A DNA stretch of 12,191 nucleotides from Pseudomonadota bacterium. Lineage in GTDB: Bacteria > Pseudomonadota > Gammaproteobacteria > Burkholderiales > Thiobacillaceae. Every line of letters starts with the position of its first letter. Position 1 is the first letter of the stretch. The position numbers and the translations under genes were made by a program. Under the pieces are notes generated by a model. The model was not told where the DNA came from and did no database searches. It saw only the letters and a program-made list of their open reading frames with translations. The stretch is from the NCBI GenBank assembly GCA_021821425.1, contig JAKACL010000063.1:1-12191 (forward strand), in the 5' to 3' direction. This document shows, piece after piece, positions 1 to 5,957 of the stretch.

Positions 1-808
1 CATCCGCCGCGCCGGAGAGGACATCCAGGCCGGCGCGCAGATCCTCGCTGCCGGCACCCGCATCGGTGCGGCGGAGATGGGACTGGCGGCCTCGGTCGGA
101 CTGGCCGAATTGCCGGTATACAAGAAACTCAAGGTCGCATGCTTCTTCACCGGCGACGAGCTGGTGACGCCGGGCGCGCCGCTGCTTCCCGGCCAGATCT
201 ACAATTCCAACCGCTATACGCTGACCGGGCTGGTGAACGACCTCGGCTGCGAATTGATCGATCTCGGCATCGTGCCGGATACGCTCGAAGCCACCGAGTC
301 CGCACTGCTGCGTGCAGCCAGCCTGTCCGATGTCGTCGTGACCAGCGGCGGCGTGTCGGTGGGCGAGGCGGATTATGTGAAAGCGGCCGTCGAGAAACTC
401 GGCCGCGTCGAGATGTGGAAAGTCGCGATGAAACCCGGCAAGCCGCTGGTCTATGGCCGCGTGAAGAAGGCCGACTTCATCGGGCTGCCCGGCAACCCGG
501 TCTCGGCCTTCGTCACCTTCTGTCTGTTCGTGCGGCCCTTCCTGTTGAAACGGATGGGCGCGGCCAATGTGCTCTACCGCGCGTTCGCCGTGCAGGCGGA
601 TTTCGCCTGGCGCAAGCCGGGCGCGCGGCGCGAATTCCTGCGCGCGCAGCTGCAGCCCAACGGCAAGCTGGCGCTGTTCGCCAACCAGAGTTCCGGCGTG
701 CTGACCTCGTGCGCCTGGGCCGACGGCCTGGTCGATCTCGAAATCGGCCAGACCATTCAACCGGGCGATTGGGTGCGCTTCATACCTTTCTCGGAGCTGC
801 TGTCGTGA
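1..808 (+). CDS. moeA: Molybdopterin molybdenumtransferase MoeA, C-terminal part (5' end outside window)
   Basis: MoeA inserts molybdenum into adenylylated molybdopterin in the cytoplasm, the last step of Mo-cofactor synthesis. The reading frame is open from base 2, well before the first internal ATG at 77, and begins with the IRRAGEDIQAG segment typical of MoeA, so the gene enters from the left edge. About 268 residues are visible. The MPT-binding domain shows FFTGDELVTPG, TSGGVSVGEADYVK, a WKVAMKPGKPL motif and GLPGNPVSAFVTF. The small beta-rich MoeA C-terminal domain follows and ends at the TGA at 806-808. E. coli MoeA has 411 residues, so roughly the first 140 are missing here because of the window edge, not a break. 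The stop overlaps the moaD start (GTGA), which indicates co-translation. Identification is firm. Confidence 0.96.
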   Translation, partial: IRRAGEDIQAGAQILAAGTRIGAAEMGLAASVGLAELPVYKKLKVACFFTGDELVTPGAPLLPGQIYNSNRYTLTGLVNDLGCELIDLGIVPDTLEATESALLRAASLSDVVVTSGGVSVGEADYVKAAVEKLGRVEMWKVAMKPGKPLVYGRVKKADFIGLPGNPVSAFVTFCLFVRPFLLKRMGAANVLYRAFAVQADFAWRKPGARREFLRAQLQPNGKLALFANQSSGVLTSCAWADGLVDLEIGQTIQPGDWVRFIPFSELLS

Positions 809-1056
809 AGCTGCGCATTCTTTACTTCGCCCGCCTGCGCGAACGCTTTGGCATCGCCGAGGAAAGTCTCGATTTCGCCGGTACCACCGCCGCCGATCTG
901 GTGGCGGCGCTGCAGGTGCGCGGCGGCGCGTGGGCGGAAGAACTGGCGGCGGGGCGGGCGTTCCGGATCGCGGTCAACCAGGACATCGTCGCGCTCGACG
1001 CGGCGCTGCCGGACGGTGCCGAAGTCGCAATCTTCCCGCCGGTGACCGGAGGCTAG
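805..1056 (+). CDS. moaD: Molybdopterin synthase small subunit MoaD
   Basis: MoaD is the ubiquitin-like sulfur carrier of molybdopterin synthase. Its C-terminal Gly-Gly is adenylylated and then thiocarboxylated, and it donates sulfur to precursor Z in complex with MoaE. The 83-residue frame starts at GTG 805, reads (V/M)KLRILYFARLRERFG, the usual MoaD beginning, and ends FPPVTGG with the essential terminal Gly-Gly. Length matches the family (about 80). The GTG start overlaps the moeA stop by 4 nt. A longer same-frame extension upstream reads through moeA out of frame and is not credible. The last codons (GGA GGC) also form the ribosome binding site of moaE. Function is inferred from family and neighbours with high confidence. 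Confidence 0.95.
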   Translation: MKLRILYFARLRERFGIAEESLDFAGTTAADLVAALQVRGGAWAEELAAGRAFRIAVNQDIVALDAALPDGAEVAIFPPVTGG

Positions 1057-1060
1057 CCTG

Positions 1061-1516
1061 ATGAAGATCGTCGTGCAAAGCGAGCCCTTCGACCTTGGCG
1101 CCGAGGTCGACTCGATGCGGGCAGGGCGCACGGACATCGGCGCCATCGCCAGCTTCGTCGGCCTTGCGCGCGACATCAACGAAGGCAGCGGCGTTGCGGC
1201 GATGACGCTGGAGCACTATCCCGGCATGACCGAGAAGGCGCTTGCGAAGCTGGTCGACGACGCCCACACGCGCTGGACGCTGCAGGACGTGACCGTGATC
1301 CACCGGGTCGGCCGCCTGCTGCCGGGCGACCCCATCGTGCTGGTCGCGGTGGCGAGCCGGCATCGCGGCGAAGCCTTCGCCGCTTGCGAATTCATCATGG
1401 ATTTCCTGAAAACCCAGGCGCCGTTCTGGAAGAAGGAAGAGACCGCAGACGGCGCGCGCTGGGTCGAAGCGCGCGCCAGCGACGACGCGGCGGCGGCACG
1501 CTGGTCGCGCGACTGA
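1061..1516 (+). CDS. moaE: Molybdopterin synthase catalytic subunit MoaE
   Basis: MoaE is the large subunit of molybdopterin synthase and carries the active site that converts precursor Z to molybdopterin using MoaD thiocarboxylate. The 151-residue protein matches the family length. It shows the MTLEHYPGMTEKAL motif (residues 48-61), the HRVGRLLPGD turn (81-90), and FIMDFLKTQAPFWKKE. In that last stretch K117 and K124 correspond by position to the catalytic lysines K119 and K126 of E. coli MoaE. The ATG at 1061 is preceded at 8 nt by GGAGG (1048-1052), which lies inside the end of moaD. Gene order moeA-moaD-moaE argues for one operon, with moaE probably its last gene because a 210-bp gap with a new promoter follows. 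Confidence 0.96.
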   Translation: MKIVVQSEPFDLGAEVDSMRAGRTDIGAIASFVGLARDINEGSGVAAMTLEHYPGMTEKALAKLVDDAHTRWTLQDVTVIHRVGRLLPGDPIVLVAVASRHRGEAFAACEFIMDFLKTQAPFWKKEETADGARWVEARASDDAAAARWSRD

Positions 1517-1572
1517 TCGGCACCACGCCAGTACACATTAGCCGTCCGCCGCACTAAGTCAGTGCCGCTTCC

Positions 1573-1592
1573 GATGCCTGTGCGCGGGCATC
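1573..1592 (+). other. Inverted repeat between moaE and gntR
   Basis: GATGCC (1573-1578) and GGCATC (1587-1592) form a hairpin of six pairs that can extend inward by a G-U and a G-C pair. There is no T tract after it, so it is a weak terminator candidate for the moa operon. It lies about 90-110 bp upstream of the -12 element of the sigma-54 promoter, a distance normal for enhancer sites of sigma-54 activators. Either role is possible and neither is proven. Confidence 0.3.
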
Positions 1593-1668
1593 CCCTCCAC
1601 CCGTCGATTCCCCGCTATCCCTTTATTCATCAGGCCTGAGCGGGCACGCACACGCGTTGCCCCGAAGT

Positions 1669-1684
1669 TGGCACGCGCGTTGCT
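1669..1684 (+). promoter_or_regulatory. Sigma-54 (RpoN) promoter of the gntR-flavoprotein operon
   Basis: TGGCACGCGCGTTGCT agrees with the sigma-54 consensus TGGCACG-N4-TTGCW at all 12 defined positions. The invariant GG (1670-1671) and GC (1682-1683) are separated by exactly 10 bases. Transcription would start about 11-13 nt after the GC, near 1694-1696, roughly 30 nt before the gntR ATG. Sigma-54 promoters need an enhancer-binding activator, and none is encoded in the window. No sigma-70 promoter of comparable quality was seen in this gap. Confidence 0.8.
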
Positions 1685-1692
1685 ACGTCATT

Positions 1693-1708
1693 ACTCGTCA
1701 TAACAAGT
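1693..1708 (+). promoter_or_regulatory. Putative GntR/UTRA operator O1 at the gntR transcription start
   Basis: ACTCGTCATAACAAGT is an imperfect palindrome: 12 of 16 positions equal its own reverse complement. It matches the site upstream of the large oxidoreductase gene (9281-9296) at 13 of 16 positions. Its right part ATAACAAGTT (1700-1709) recurs exactly at the transporter promoter (5906-5915). It would cover the predicted start site of the sigma-54 promoter, so bound repressor would block initiation and give negative autoregulation. The layout (ACT/AGT ends, GTC/GAC-like core, 16 bp) resembles operators of the HutC/DasR group of GntR regulators. Confidence 0.55.
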
Positions 1709-1726
1709 TCTGGAGTCTGACGCGAA

Positions 1727-2488
1727 ATGGTGAAGCCACGGAAAACCGCCTCGCAACTGCTGCATGTGTCGCCTGTGCCGCTCTACACGCAAATCAAGGA
1801 GATCCTGCGCGACAGGGTTCTCGACGGCAGCTACCAGGCGCACGAACAGATGCCGTCGGAAAGCGAGTTGATGAGCACCTTCGGCGTCTCCCGCATCACG
1901 GTGCGGCAGGCCCTGGGCGACCTGCAGAAGGAAGGGCTGATTTTCAAGATCCACGGCAAGGGCACCTACGTGTCCAAGCCGAAGGCGTTCCAGAACATCG
2001 CCGAGTTGCAGGGTTTCGGCGAGGCGATGTCGAGCATGGGTTACGAAACGTTTTCGCGCGTGGTGAGCATCAAGTCGATGCCTGCCGGTGCAACGGTCGG
2101 CGCCAGGCTGAATGCGGGCGACAGCGAGGAAATCGTCGAATTGCGCCGGGTGCGCTACCTCAACCGCGCGCCGATTTCGCTCGACGTGACCTATGTGCCC
2201 AAATCGATCGGCGAGCGTCTGGCGAAGGAAGACCTGGCGCATCGCGACATCTTCCTCATCCTCGAAAACGACTACGGCATTGCGCTCGGCGCGGCCGAGC
2301 TGCAGATCGAATCCATGCTGGCGGACGAGTATCTGGCGCGCCAGTTGAAAGTGGAAGAGGGCGCGCCGGTCATGCGGATCGAGCGCCTCACGCTCACCGC
2401 CGACGGTCGTCCGATCGATTTCGAATACCTGTATTACCGCGGCGATGCCTTCCAGTACCGGATGCGCATCGAGCGTTCTCACGTCTAG
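1727..2488 (+). CDS. GntR-family transcriptional regulator with UTRA ligand domain (HutC subfamily)
   Basis: A 253-residue DNA-binding regulator. Residues 18-85 are the GntR winged helix: PLYTQIKEILRDRVLDG, PSESELMSTFGVSRITVRQAL (HTH about 45-66), then the wing IFKIHGKGTYV. Residues about 95-245 form a UTRA domain, with the typical RRVRYLNRAPISLDVTYVP and MRIERLTLTADGRPIDFEYLYYRGD segments. UTRA domains bind small effectors, which usually release the dimer from DNA. The ATG at 1727 has GGAG at 1712-1715, a rather long 11-nt spacing that suggests modest translation. It is the first gene of the operon, 9 nt before the flavoprotein gene, so it very likely controls its own operon and the two downstream transcription units that carry the same palindrome. 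The effector is unknown. Confidence 0.93.
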   Translation: MVKPRKTASQLLHVSPVPLYTQIKEILRDRVLDGSYQAHEQMPSESELMSTFGVSRITVRQALGDLQKEGLIFKIHGKGTYVSKPKAFQNIAELQGFGEAMSSMGYETFSRVVSIKSMPAGATVGARLNAGDSEEIVELRRVRYLNRAPISLDVTYVPKSIGERLAKEDLAHRDIFLILENDYGIALGAAELQIESMLADEYLARQLKVEEGAPVMRIERLTLTADGRPIDFEYLYYRGDAFQYRMRIERSHV

Positions 2489-2497
2489 GAGATTTTC

Positions 2498-4228
2498 ATG
2501 AGCGACAAGATTGCGGAAGTGGATGTGCTGGTGATCGGCGGCGGTACGGCAGGGCCCATGGCCGCCGTCAAGGCCAAGGAAAAGAACCCGGCGCTGAAGG
2601 TGATGCTGCTGGAGAAGGCGAACGTGAAGCGCAGCGGCGCCATCTCGATGGGCATGGACGGCCTCAACAACGCGGTGATTCCCGGTCACGCCACACCCGA
2701 GCAGTACGTCAAGGAAATCACCGTGGCGAACGACGGCATCGTCAACCAGAAGACGGTGATGGCCTACGCGCAGGAGAGCTTCAACATGATCAACCAGCTC
2801 GACCGCTGGGGGGTGAAGTTCGAGAAGGACGAGACCGGCGACTACGCGGTGAAGAAGGTGCACCACATCGGCACCTACGTGCTGCCGATGCCGGAAGGCC
2901 ACCACATGAAGAAGGTGCTGTACCGCCAGCTGAAGAAGGCGCGCGTCGAGATCACCAACCGCTACATGGCGACCCGTCTGCTGCTGGACGCCAACGGCGC
3001 GATTGCCGGCGCGATGGTGCTCGATACGCGCGAAGGCACGTTCGGCGTGATCCGCGCCAAGTCGGTGGTGCTGTGCACCGGCGCGGCCGGCCGCCTGGGC
3101 CTGCCGTCCTCCGGCTATCTGTTCGGCACCTACGAGAACCCGACCAATGCCGGCGACGGTTACGCGCTGGCCTACCACGCCGGCGCCGAACTTTCGGGCA
3201 TCGAGTGCTACCAGATCAACCCGCTGATCAAGGACTACAACGGTCCGTCGTGCGCCTACGTCACCGGCCCCTTCGGTGGCTACACCGCCAACGCCAAGGG
3301 CGAGCGCTTCATCGAGTGCGACTACTGGAGCGGCCAGATGATGATGGAGTTCTACAAGGAGCTCGAAGGCGGCAACGGTCCGGTCTTCCTCAAGATGGAC
3401 CATCTGGCGGAAGAGACGATCAGCACCATCGAGCACATCCTGCACACCAACGAACGGCCAAGCCGGGGCCGCTTCCACGAGGGCCGGCATCTCGACTACC
3501 GCCAGGGCATGGTGGAGATGCACATCTCCGAAATCGGCCTGTGCAGCGGTCACTCGGCCTCCGGCGTGTGGGTGGACGAGCATGCGGCGACCACCGTGCC
3601 GGGGCTCTATGCCGCGGGCGATCTCGCCTGCGTGCCGCACAACTACATGCTCGGCGCCTTCGTCTACGGCCAGTTCGCCGGGCAGAGCGCGGCCGACTAC
3701 GCGCTGTCGCACGAACTGCCCGCCGTCGATGCCTCGCAGGTGGAGGCGGAACGCAAGCGTGTGCTGGCGCCGCTGTCGAACCCCGACGGCCTGCCGCCCG
3801 CCCAGGTCGAATACAAACTGCGCCGCTTCGTCAACGACTACCTGCAGCCGCCCAAGGTGACGAAGAAGATGGAAATCGGCCTCGACCGCTTCGCCGAGAT
3901 CGGCGCCGATCTGCCCACCATGTCGGCCACCAATCCGCATGAGCTGATGCGCGCCATGGAAGTGCACTTCATCCGCGACTGCGCGGAAATGGCGGCGCGC
4001 GCCTCGCTCTATCGCACCGAGTCGCGCTGGGGGCTGTACCACTACCGCGTCGAGCACCCCGAGAAGAACGATGCGGACTGGTTCTGCCACGCCCAGCTGA
4101 AGAAGAACGACGCCGGTGAAATGACCTGCTTCAAGCGCCCCATCGACCCCTACATCGTCGAACTCGACGATGAGGAAAAAGATGCCTACAACCGCCTGCG
4201 CGTCGTCAAGCAGGCCGAAGCCGCCTAA
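2498..4228 (+). CDS. AprA-like FAD flavoprotein (fumarate reductase/adenylylsulfate reductase alpha superfamily)
   Basis: A 576-residue flavoprotein. Residues 8-40 form the FAD Rossmann fold with GGGTAG at 14-19 and the acidic end LLEK. The following KRSGAISMGMDGLNN (44-58) corresponds to the RSGAVAQGLSAIN region of adenylylsulfate reductase AprA. The second FAD segment is SGHSASGVWVDE...GLYAAGDLA, with H352 at the position of the AprA active-site histidine region. The C-terminal ESRWGLYHYRVEHPEKNDADW also resembles AprA. There is no covalent-flavin histidine motif of SdhA/FrdA and no signal peptide, so FAD is probably non-covalent and the enzyme cytoplasmic. It is somewhat shorter than AprA (over 600). 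An AprB-like ferredoxin follows after 10 nt, so an alpha-beta complex is likely. No sat, qmo or aprM gene is nearby, so APS as substrate is doubtful. The ribosome site GGAG (2488-2491) is well placed. Family is firm; substrate unknown. Confidence 0.88.
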   Translation: MSDKIAEVDVLVIGGGTAGPMAAVKAKEKNPALKVMLLEKANVKRSGAISMGMDGLNNAVIPGHATPEQYVKEITVANDGIVNQKTVMAYAQESFNMINQLDRWGVKFEKDETGDYAVKKVHHIGTYVLPMPEGHHMKKVLYRQLKKARVEITNRYMATRLLLDANGAIAGAMVLDTREGTFGVIRAKSVVLCTGAAGRLGLPSSGYLFGTYENPTNAGDGYALAYHAGAELSGIECYQINPLIKDYNGPSCAYVTGPFGGYTANAKGERFIECDYWSGQMMMEFYKELEGGNGPVFLKMDHLAEETISTIEHILHTNERPSRGRFHEGRHLDYRQGMVEMHISEIGLCSGHSASGVWVDEHAATTVPGLYAAGDLACVPHNYMLGAFVYGQFAGQSAADYALSHELPAVDASQVEAERKRVLAPLSNPDGLPPAQVEYKLRRFVNDYLQPPKVTKKMEIGLDRFAEIGADLPTMSATNPHELMRAMEVHFIRDCAEMAARASLYRTESRWGLYHYRVEHPEKNDADWFCHAQLKKNDAGEMTCFKRPIDPYIVELDDEEKDAYNRLRVVKQAEAA

Positions 4229-4238
4229 GGAGATTTTC

Positions 4239-4472
4239 ATGCCGATGACCTTAAACCGGATATCCGTGCCCGTCACCGTGGACGAGGACGCCTGCATCGC
4301 CGACAAGGGCTGCACGGTCTGCGTCGAATCCTGTCCGCTCGACCTGCTGGCGATCGATCTGCTGAAGAAGAAGGCGTACATGAAATTCGACGAATGCTGG
4401 TACTGCCTGCCGTGCGAGAAGGACTGCCCGACCCAGGCGATCCGCGTCGACATCCCTTACCTGCTGCGCTGA
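4239..4472 (+). CDS. Short AprB-like 2x[4Fe-4S] ferredoxin
   Basis: A 77-residue ferredoxin with two cluster motifs: C19-x5-C25-x2-C28-x3-C32-P, and C53-x2-C56-x2-C59-x3-C63-P. The second is set in DECWYCLPCEKDCP, very like the MCWECYSC segment of adenylylsulfate reductase beta subunit. The first motif has a 5-residue gap after its first Cys instead of the usual 2, as AprB also has an enlarged first loop. Real AprB is about 150 residues and has a long C-terminal tail wrapping the alpha subunit; that tail is absent here. The frame is open upstream to an ATG at 4170, but 4239 is chosen because AAGGAG (4227-4232) precedes it by 6 nt and the longer form overlaps the flavoprotein gene with non-ferredoxin sequence. 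It probably passes electrons to or from the AprA-like FAD. Confidence 0.9.
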   Translation: MPMTLNRISVPVTVDEDACIADKGCTVCVESCPLDLLAIDLLKKKAYMKFDECWYCLPCEKDCPTQAIRVDIPYLLR

Positions 4473-4482
4473 GGAGAGCCGA

Positions 4483-5433
4483 ATGAACCCAGCAACCCAT
4501 CCCGCCGACCTGCAAAGCCGCCTGGCGAGCACCGATCCCGAAGTGCGGCGCATTGCGGTCATGGACCTGCTCGACAGCGACGAGGACGATGTCGACCAGC
4601 ACCTGCTCGATGCGCTGAAGGATGCCGATTCTCAGGTCCGTGCGGAGGCCGCGCGGCTGCTCGAAGGCTACGAAACGCATGAAGTGGTTGCGGGGCTGAT
4701 CGGCGTACTGGATGACGACGACGAAGCGGTGCGAGAAGCCGCAGCCGTCTCGCTGTCCGAACTGAAAGAGGCTTCGATGGGCGATGGCCTGCTGGCCGCG
4801 CTGCCCGCCGCATCGCAGGCTTTCATGCTGACAGCCTTGTTCCGCGCGCTGCGCGAGCTGCGTCGACCGGAGGCCTTCACGCCCGCACTGGCCGCGCTGG
4901 CCTCGAAAGACGTCGGCGTCCGCTGCGCCGCGCTCGGCGTGCTGGGCTATCTCAAGAATCCGCAGGCGCTGCCGGCGATCGCGCACGTTGCAGGCAGCGA
5001 TGCCGATGCGGAAGCGCGCCGCATCGCGATCGGTGCACTCGGTTTCGCCAGCGAAGCCGAAACGGTGGTTCCGGCGATGAAGCGCGCGCTGGTGGACGCG
5101 TCGTGGCAGGTGCGCGAAGAAGCGGCGGCCACGCTGGGCAAATTGCTCGCCGCCAAGGCCATCGACGATCTGATCGCCGCGATGGCCGATCCCTACTGGC
5201 AGGTGCGGCTCAAGGCTGCGCGCAGCCTGGGGCGGCTCAAGGCGAAATCCGCCCTGCCGGTTCTGATCGACGCGCTGGGCCACGAGATCAGCAACCTGCG
5301 CAAGGAAGCAGCCGTCGCCCTCGGCGAGGTCGGCGACAAGGCCGCCATCCCCGCGCTGGAAAAGGCCCTCGACGACAGCGATCCCGACGTGCGCAAGCTG
5401 GCGCGCCTCGCACTGACCCAACTCTCGAAATAA
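4483..5433 (+). CDS. HEAT-repeat (PBS-lyase type) protein
   Basis: A 316-residue all-helical repeat protein with about nine to ten units of roughly 30-32 residues. The units start near STDPEVRRIAV, DADSQVRAEAA, DDDEAVREAAA, SKDVGVRCAAL, DASWQVREEAA, DPYWQVRLKAA, EISNLRKEAA and DSDPDVRKLAR. Each carries the D-x(2-3)-VR-x(2)-A(A/V) hallmark of short HEAT or PBS-lyase repeats. There is no Cys motif, signal peptide or membrane segment, so it is soluble, and its N-terminal half is strongly acidic. Such proteins serve as scaffolds or chaperones, and some members act on phycobilin cofactors, but no catalytic role can be assigned here. Its position between two ferredoxin genes, with 10-nt gaps on both sides and good ribosome sites, suggests it assembles or docks the flavoprotein-ferredoxin complex. 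That role is inference. Confidence 0.9.
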   Translation: MNPATHPADLQSRLASTDPEVRRIAVMDLLDSDEDDVDQHLLDALKDADSQVRAEAARLLEGYETHEVVAGLIGVLDDDDEAVREAAAVSLSELKEASMGDGLLAALPAASQAFMLTALFRALRELRRPEAFTPALAALASKDVGVRCAALGVLGYLKNPQALPAIAHVAGSDADAEARRIAIGALGFASEAETVVPAMKRALVDASWQVREEAAATLGKLLAAKAIDDLIAAMADPYWQVRLKAARSLGRLKAKSALPVLIDALGHEISNLRKEAAVALGEVGDKAAIPALEKALDDSDPDVRKLARLALTQLSK

Positions 5434-5443
5434 GGAGCGCGAC

Positions 5444-5779
5444 ATGACCTACGTTGTGGCGGAACCCTGCATCAAGTGCAAATACGGCGATTGCGTGCCG
5501 GTGTGCCCGGTGGATGCCTTCCACGAAGGGCCGAATTTCATGGTGATCGACCCGGACGAGTGCATCGACTGTTCGCTGTGCGTCGACGAGTGTCCGGCCG
5601 GTGCGATTTTCGACGAGGTCAAGCTGCCGGAGGCGTACGTGCGCTACGTCGCGCTGAACGCCGAACTGACGCAGGTGTGGCCGCTGATCAAGGACAAACC
5701 GGAGCCGCTCCCCGATGCGGATGCGTGGGTCGATACGCAGGACAAGTTTCAGTATCTGGAGAAGATGCAGGCCGCCTGA
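5444..5779 (+). CDS. fdxA: Seven-iron ferredoxin, FdxA / Azotobacter FdI type
   Basis: A 111-residue low-potential electron carrier with one [3Fe-4S] and one [4Fe-4S] cluster. The N-terminus reads EPCIKCKYGDCVPVCPVDAF and the second motif DECIDCSLCVDECPAGAIF. By alignment with A. vinelandii FdI, C9, C17 and C50 should bind the 3Fe cluster and C21, C40, C43 and C46 the 4Fe cluster, while C12 is a free Cys. The second free Cys of FdI (C24) is Ala25 here. The C-terminal extension NAELTQVWPLI..KPEPLPDADAW is the conserved tail of this type. AAGGAG (5432-5437) precedes the ATG by 6 nt and overlaps the stop of the HEAT gene. It is the last gene of the operon. Likely partners are the AprA-like enzyme and the large oxidoreductase encoded further downstream. 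Confidence 0.95.
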   Translation: MTYVVAEPCIKCKYGDCVPVCPVDAFHEGPNFMVIDPDECIDCSLCVDECPAGAIFDEVKLPEAYVRYVALNAELTQVWPLIKDKPEPLPDADAWVDTQDKFQYLEKMQAA

Positions 5780-5790
5780 CGCCCGCGCCT

Positions 5791-5816
5791 GGTGCATGCG
5801 GCGGCAGGCATGCACC
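5791..5816 (+). terminator. Hairpin after fdxA (weak terminator or sigma-54 enhancer site)
   Basis: GGTGCATGC (5791-5799) and GCATGCACC (5808-5816) are perfect 9-bp inverted arms around an 8-nt loop, 12 nt after the fdxA stop. No T tract follows, so it is not a textbook intrinsic terminator, though it could stabilise or end the operon mRNA. It also lies about 75-100 bp before the -12 element of the transporter sigma-54 promoter, a normal place for a dyad bound by a sigma-54 activator. Confidence 0.45.
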
Positions 5817-5877
5817 GTCGTGACCGGGGTTCGGCAGGCAGATCGATGCAAGTGTTTTAAAACCGTGGTTTTTCGGA

Positions 5878-5893
5878 TGGCATAGAGATTGCT
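5878..5893 (+). promoter_or_regulatory. Sigma-54-like promoter of the ABC transporter operon
   Basis: TGGCATAGAGATTGCT matches TGGCACG-N4-TTGCW at 10 of 12 defined positions. It has the invariant GG (5879-5880) and GC (5891-5892) separated by exactly 10 bases. Transcription would begin near 5903-5905, about 55 nt before the chosen ATG of the binding protein. With the matching promoter before gntR, this suggests both operons respond to one RpoN-dependent activator. Confidence 0.7.
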
Positions 5894-5898
5894 GAAAA

Positions 5899-5914
5899 GC
5901 GTTTGATAACAAGT
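5899..5914 (+). promoter_or_regulatory. Putative GntR/UTRA operator O2 (half-site) at the transporter promoter
   Basis: The right half ATAACAAGTT (5906-5915) is identical to that of operator O1 before gntR. The left half GCGTTTGA keeps only about half of the palindrome. It overlaps the predicted start site of the sigma-54 promoter, at nearly the same offset from the -12 GC (15 nt, against 18 nt for O1). It may be a weaker site giving later or looser repression. Confidence 0.4.
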
Positions 5915-5957
5915 TGCAGTGAGCTCCCAATCAATTCAACAGGAAGGAAGGCACGAC

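Noticed and set aside
1642..1660. Second sigma-54 promoter upstream of the perfect one
   Set aside because: The GG and GC elements are 14 nt apart instead of 10, so it should not be bound as a promoter. The repetition itself is kept as a finding.
4170..4238. ATG at 4170 as start of the AprB-like ferredoxin
   Set aside because: It lies inside the flavoprotein gene, adds residues unlike ferredoxin, and lacks a ribosome site. AAGGAG precedes ATG 4239.
1691..4453. Long open frame on the minus strand (920 codons) across gntR, the flavoprotein and the ferredoxin
   Set aside because: It mirrors well-recognised plus-strand genes in high-GC DNA, its protein is His/Arg/Val-rich without any family motif, and it has no promoter or ribosome site.
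2498..4472. Assignment as classical dissimilatory APS reductase aprAB
   Set aside because: The beta subunit is half the usual size and no sat, qmo, aprM or dsr gene is visible. Only 'AprAB-like' is justified.
5859..5872. Palindrome AAAACCGTGGTTTT followed by a T, considered as a terminator
   Set aside because: The stem is only 5 AT-rich pairs with a 4-nt loop, and it lies just upstream of the sigma-54 promoter. It may be a protein site, but nothing supports a specific one.
5919..5957. GTG start at 5919 for the substrate-binding protein
   Set aside because: No ribosome site precedes it, it lies within about 15 nt of the predicted transcription start, and it would put a polar stretch before the signal peptide. 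ATG 5958 has a strong ribosome site.
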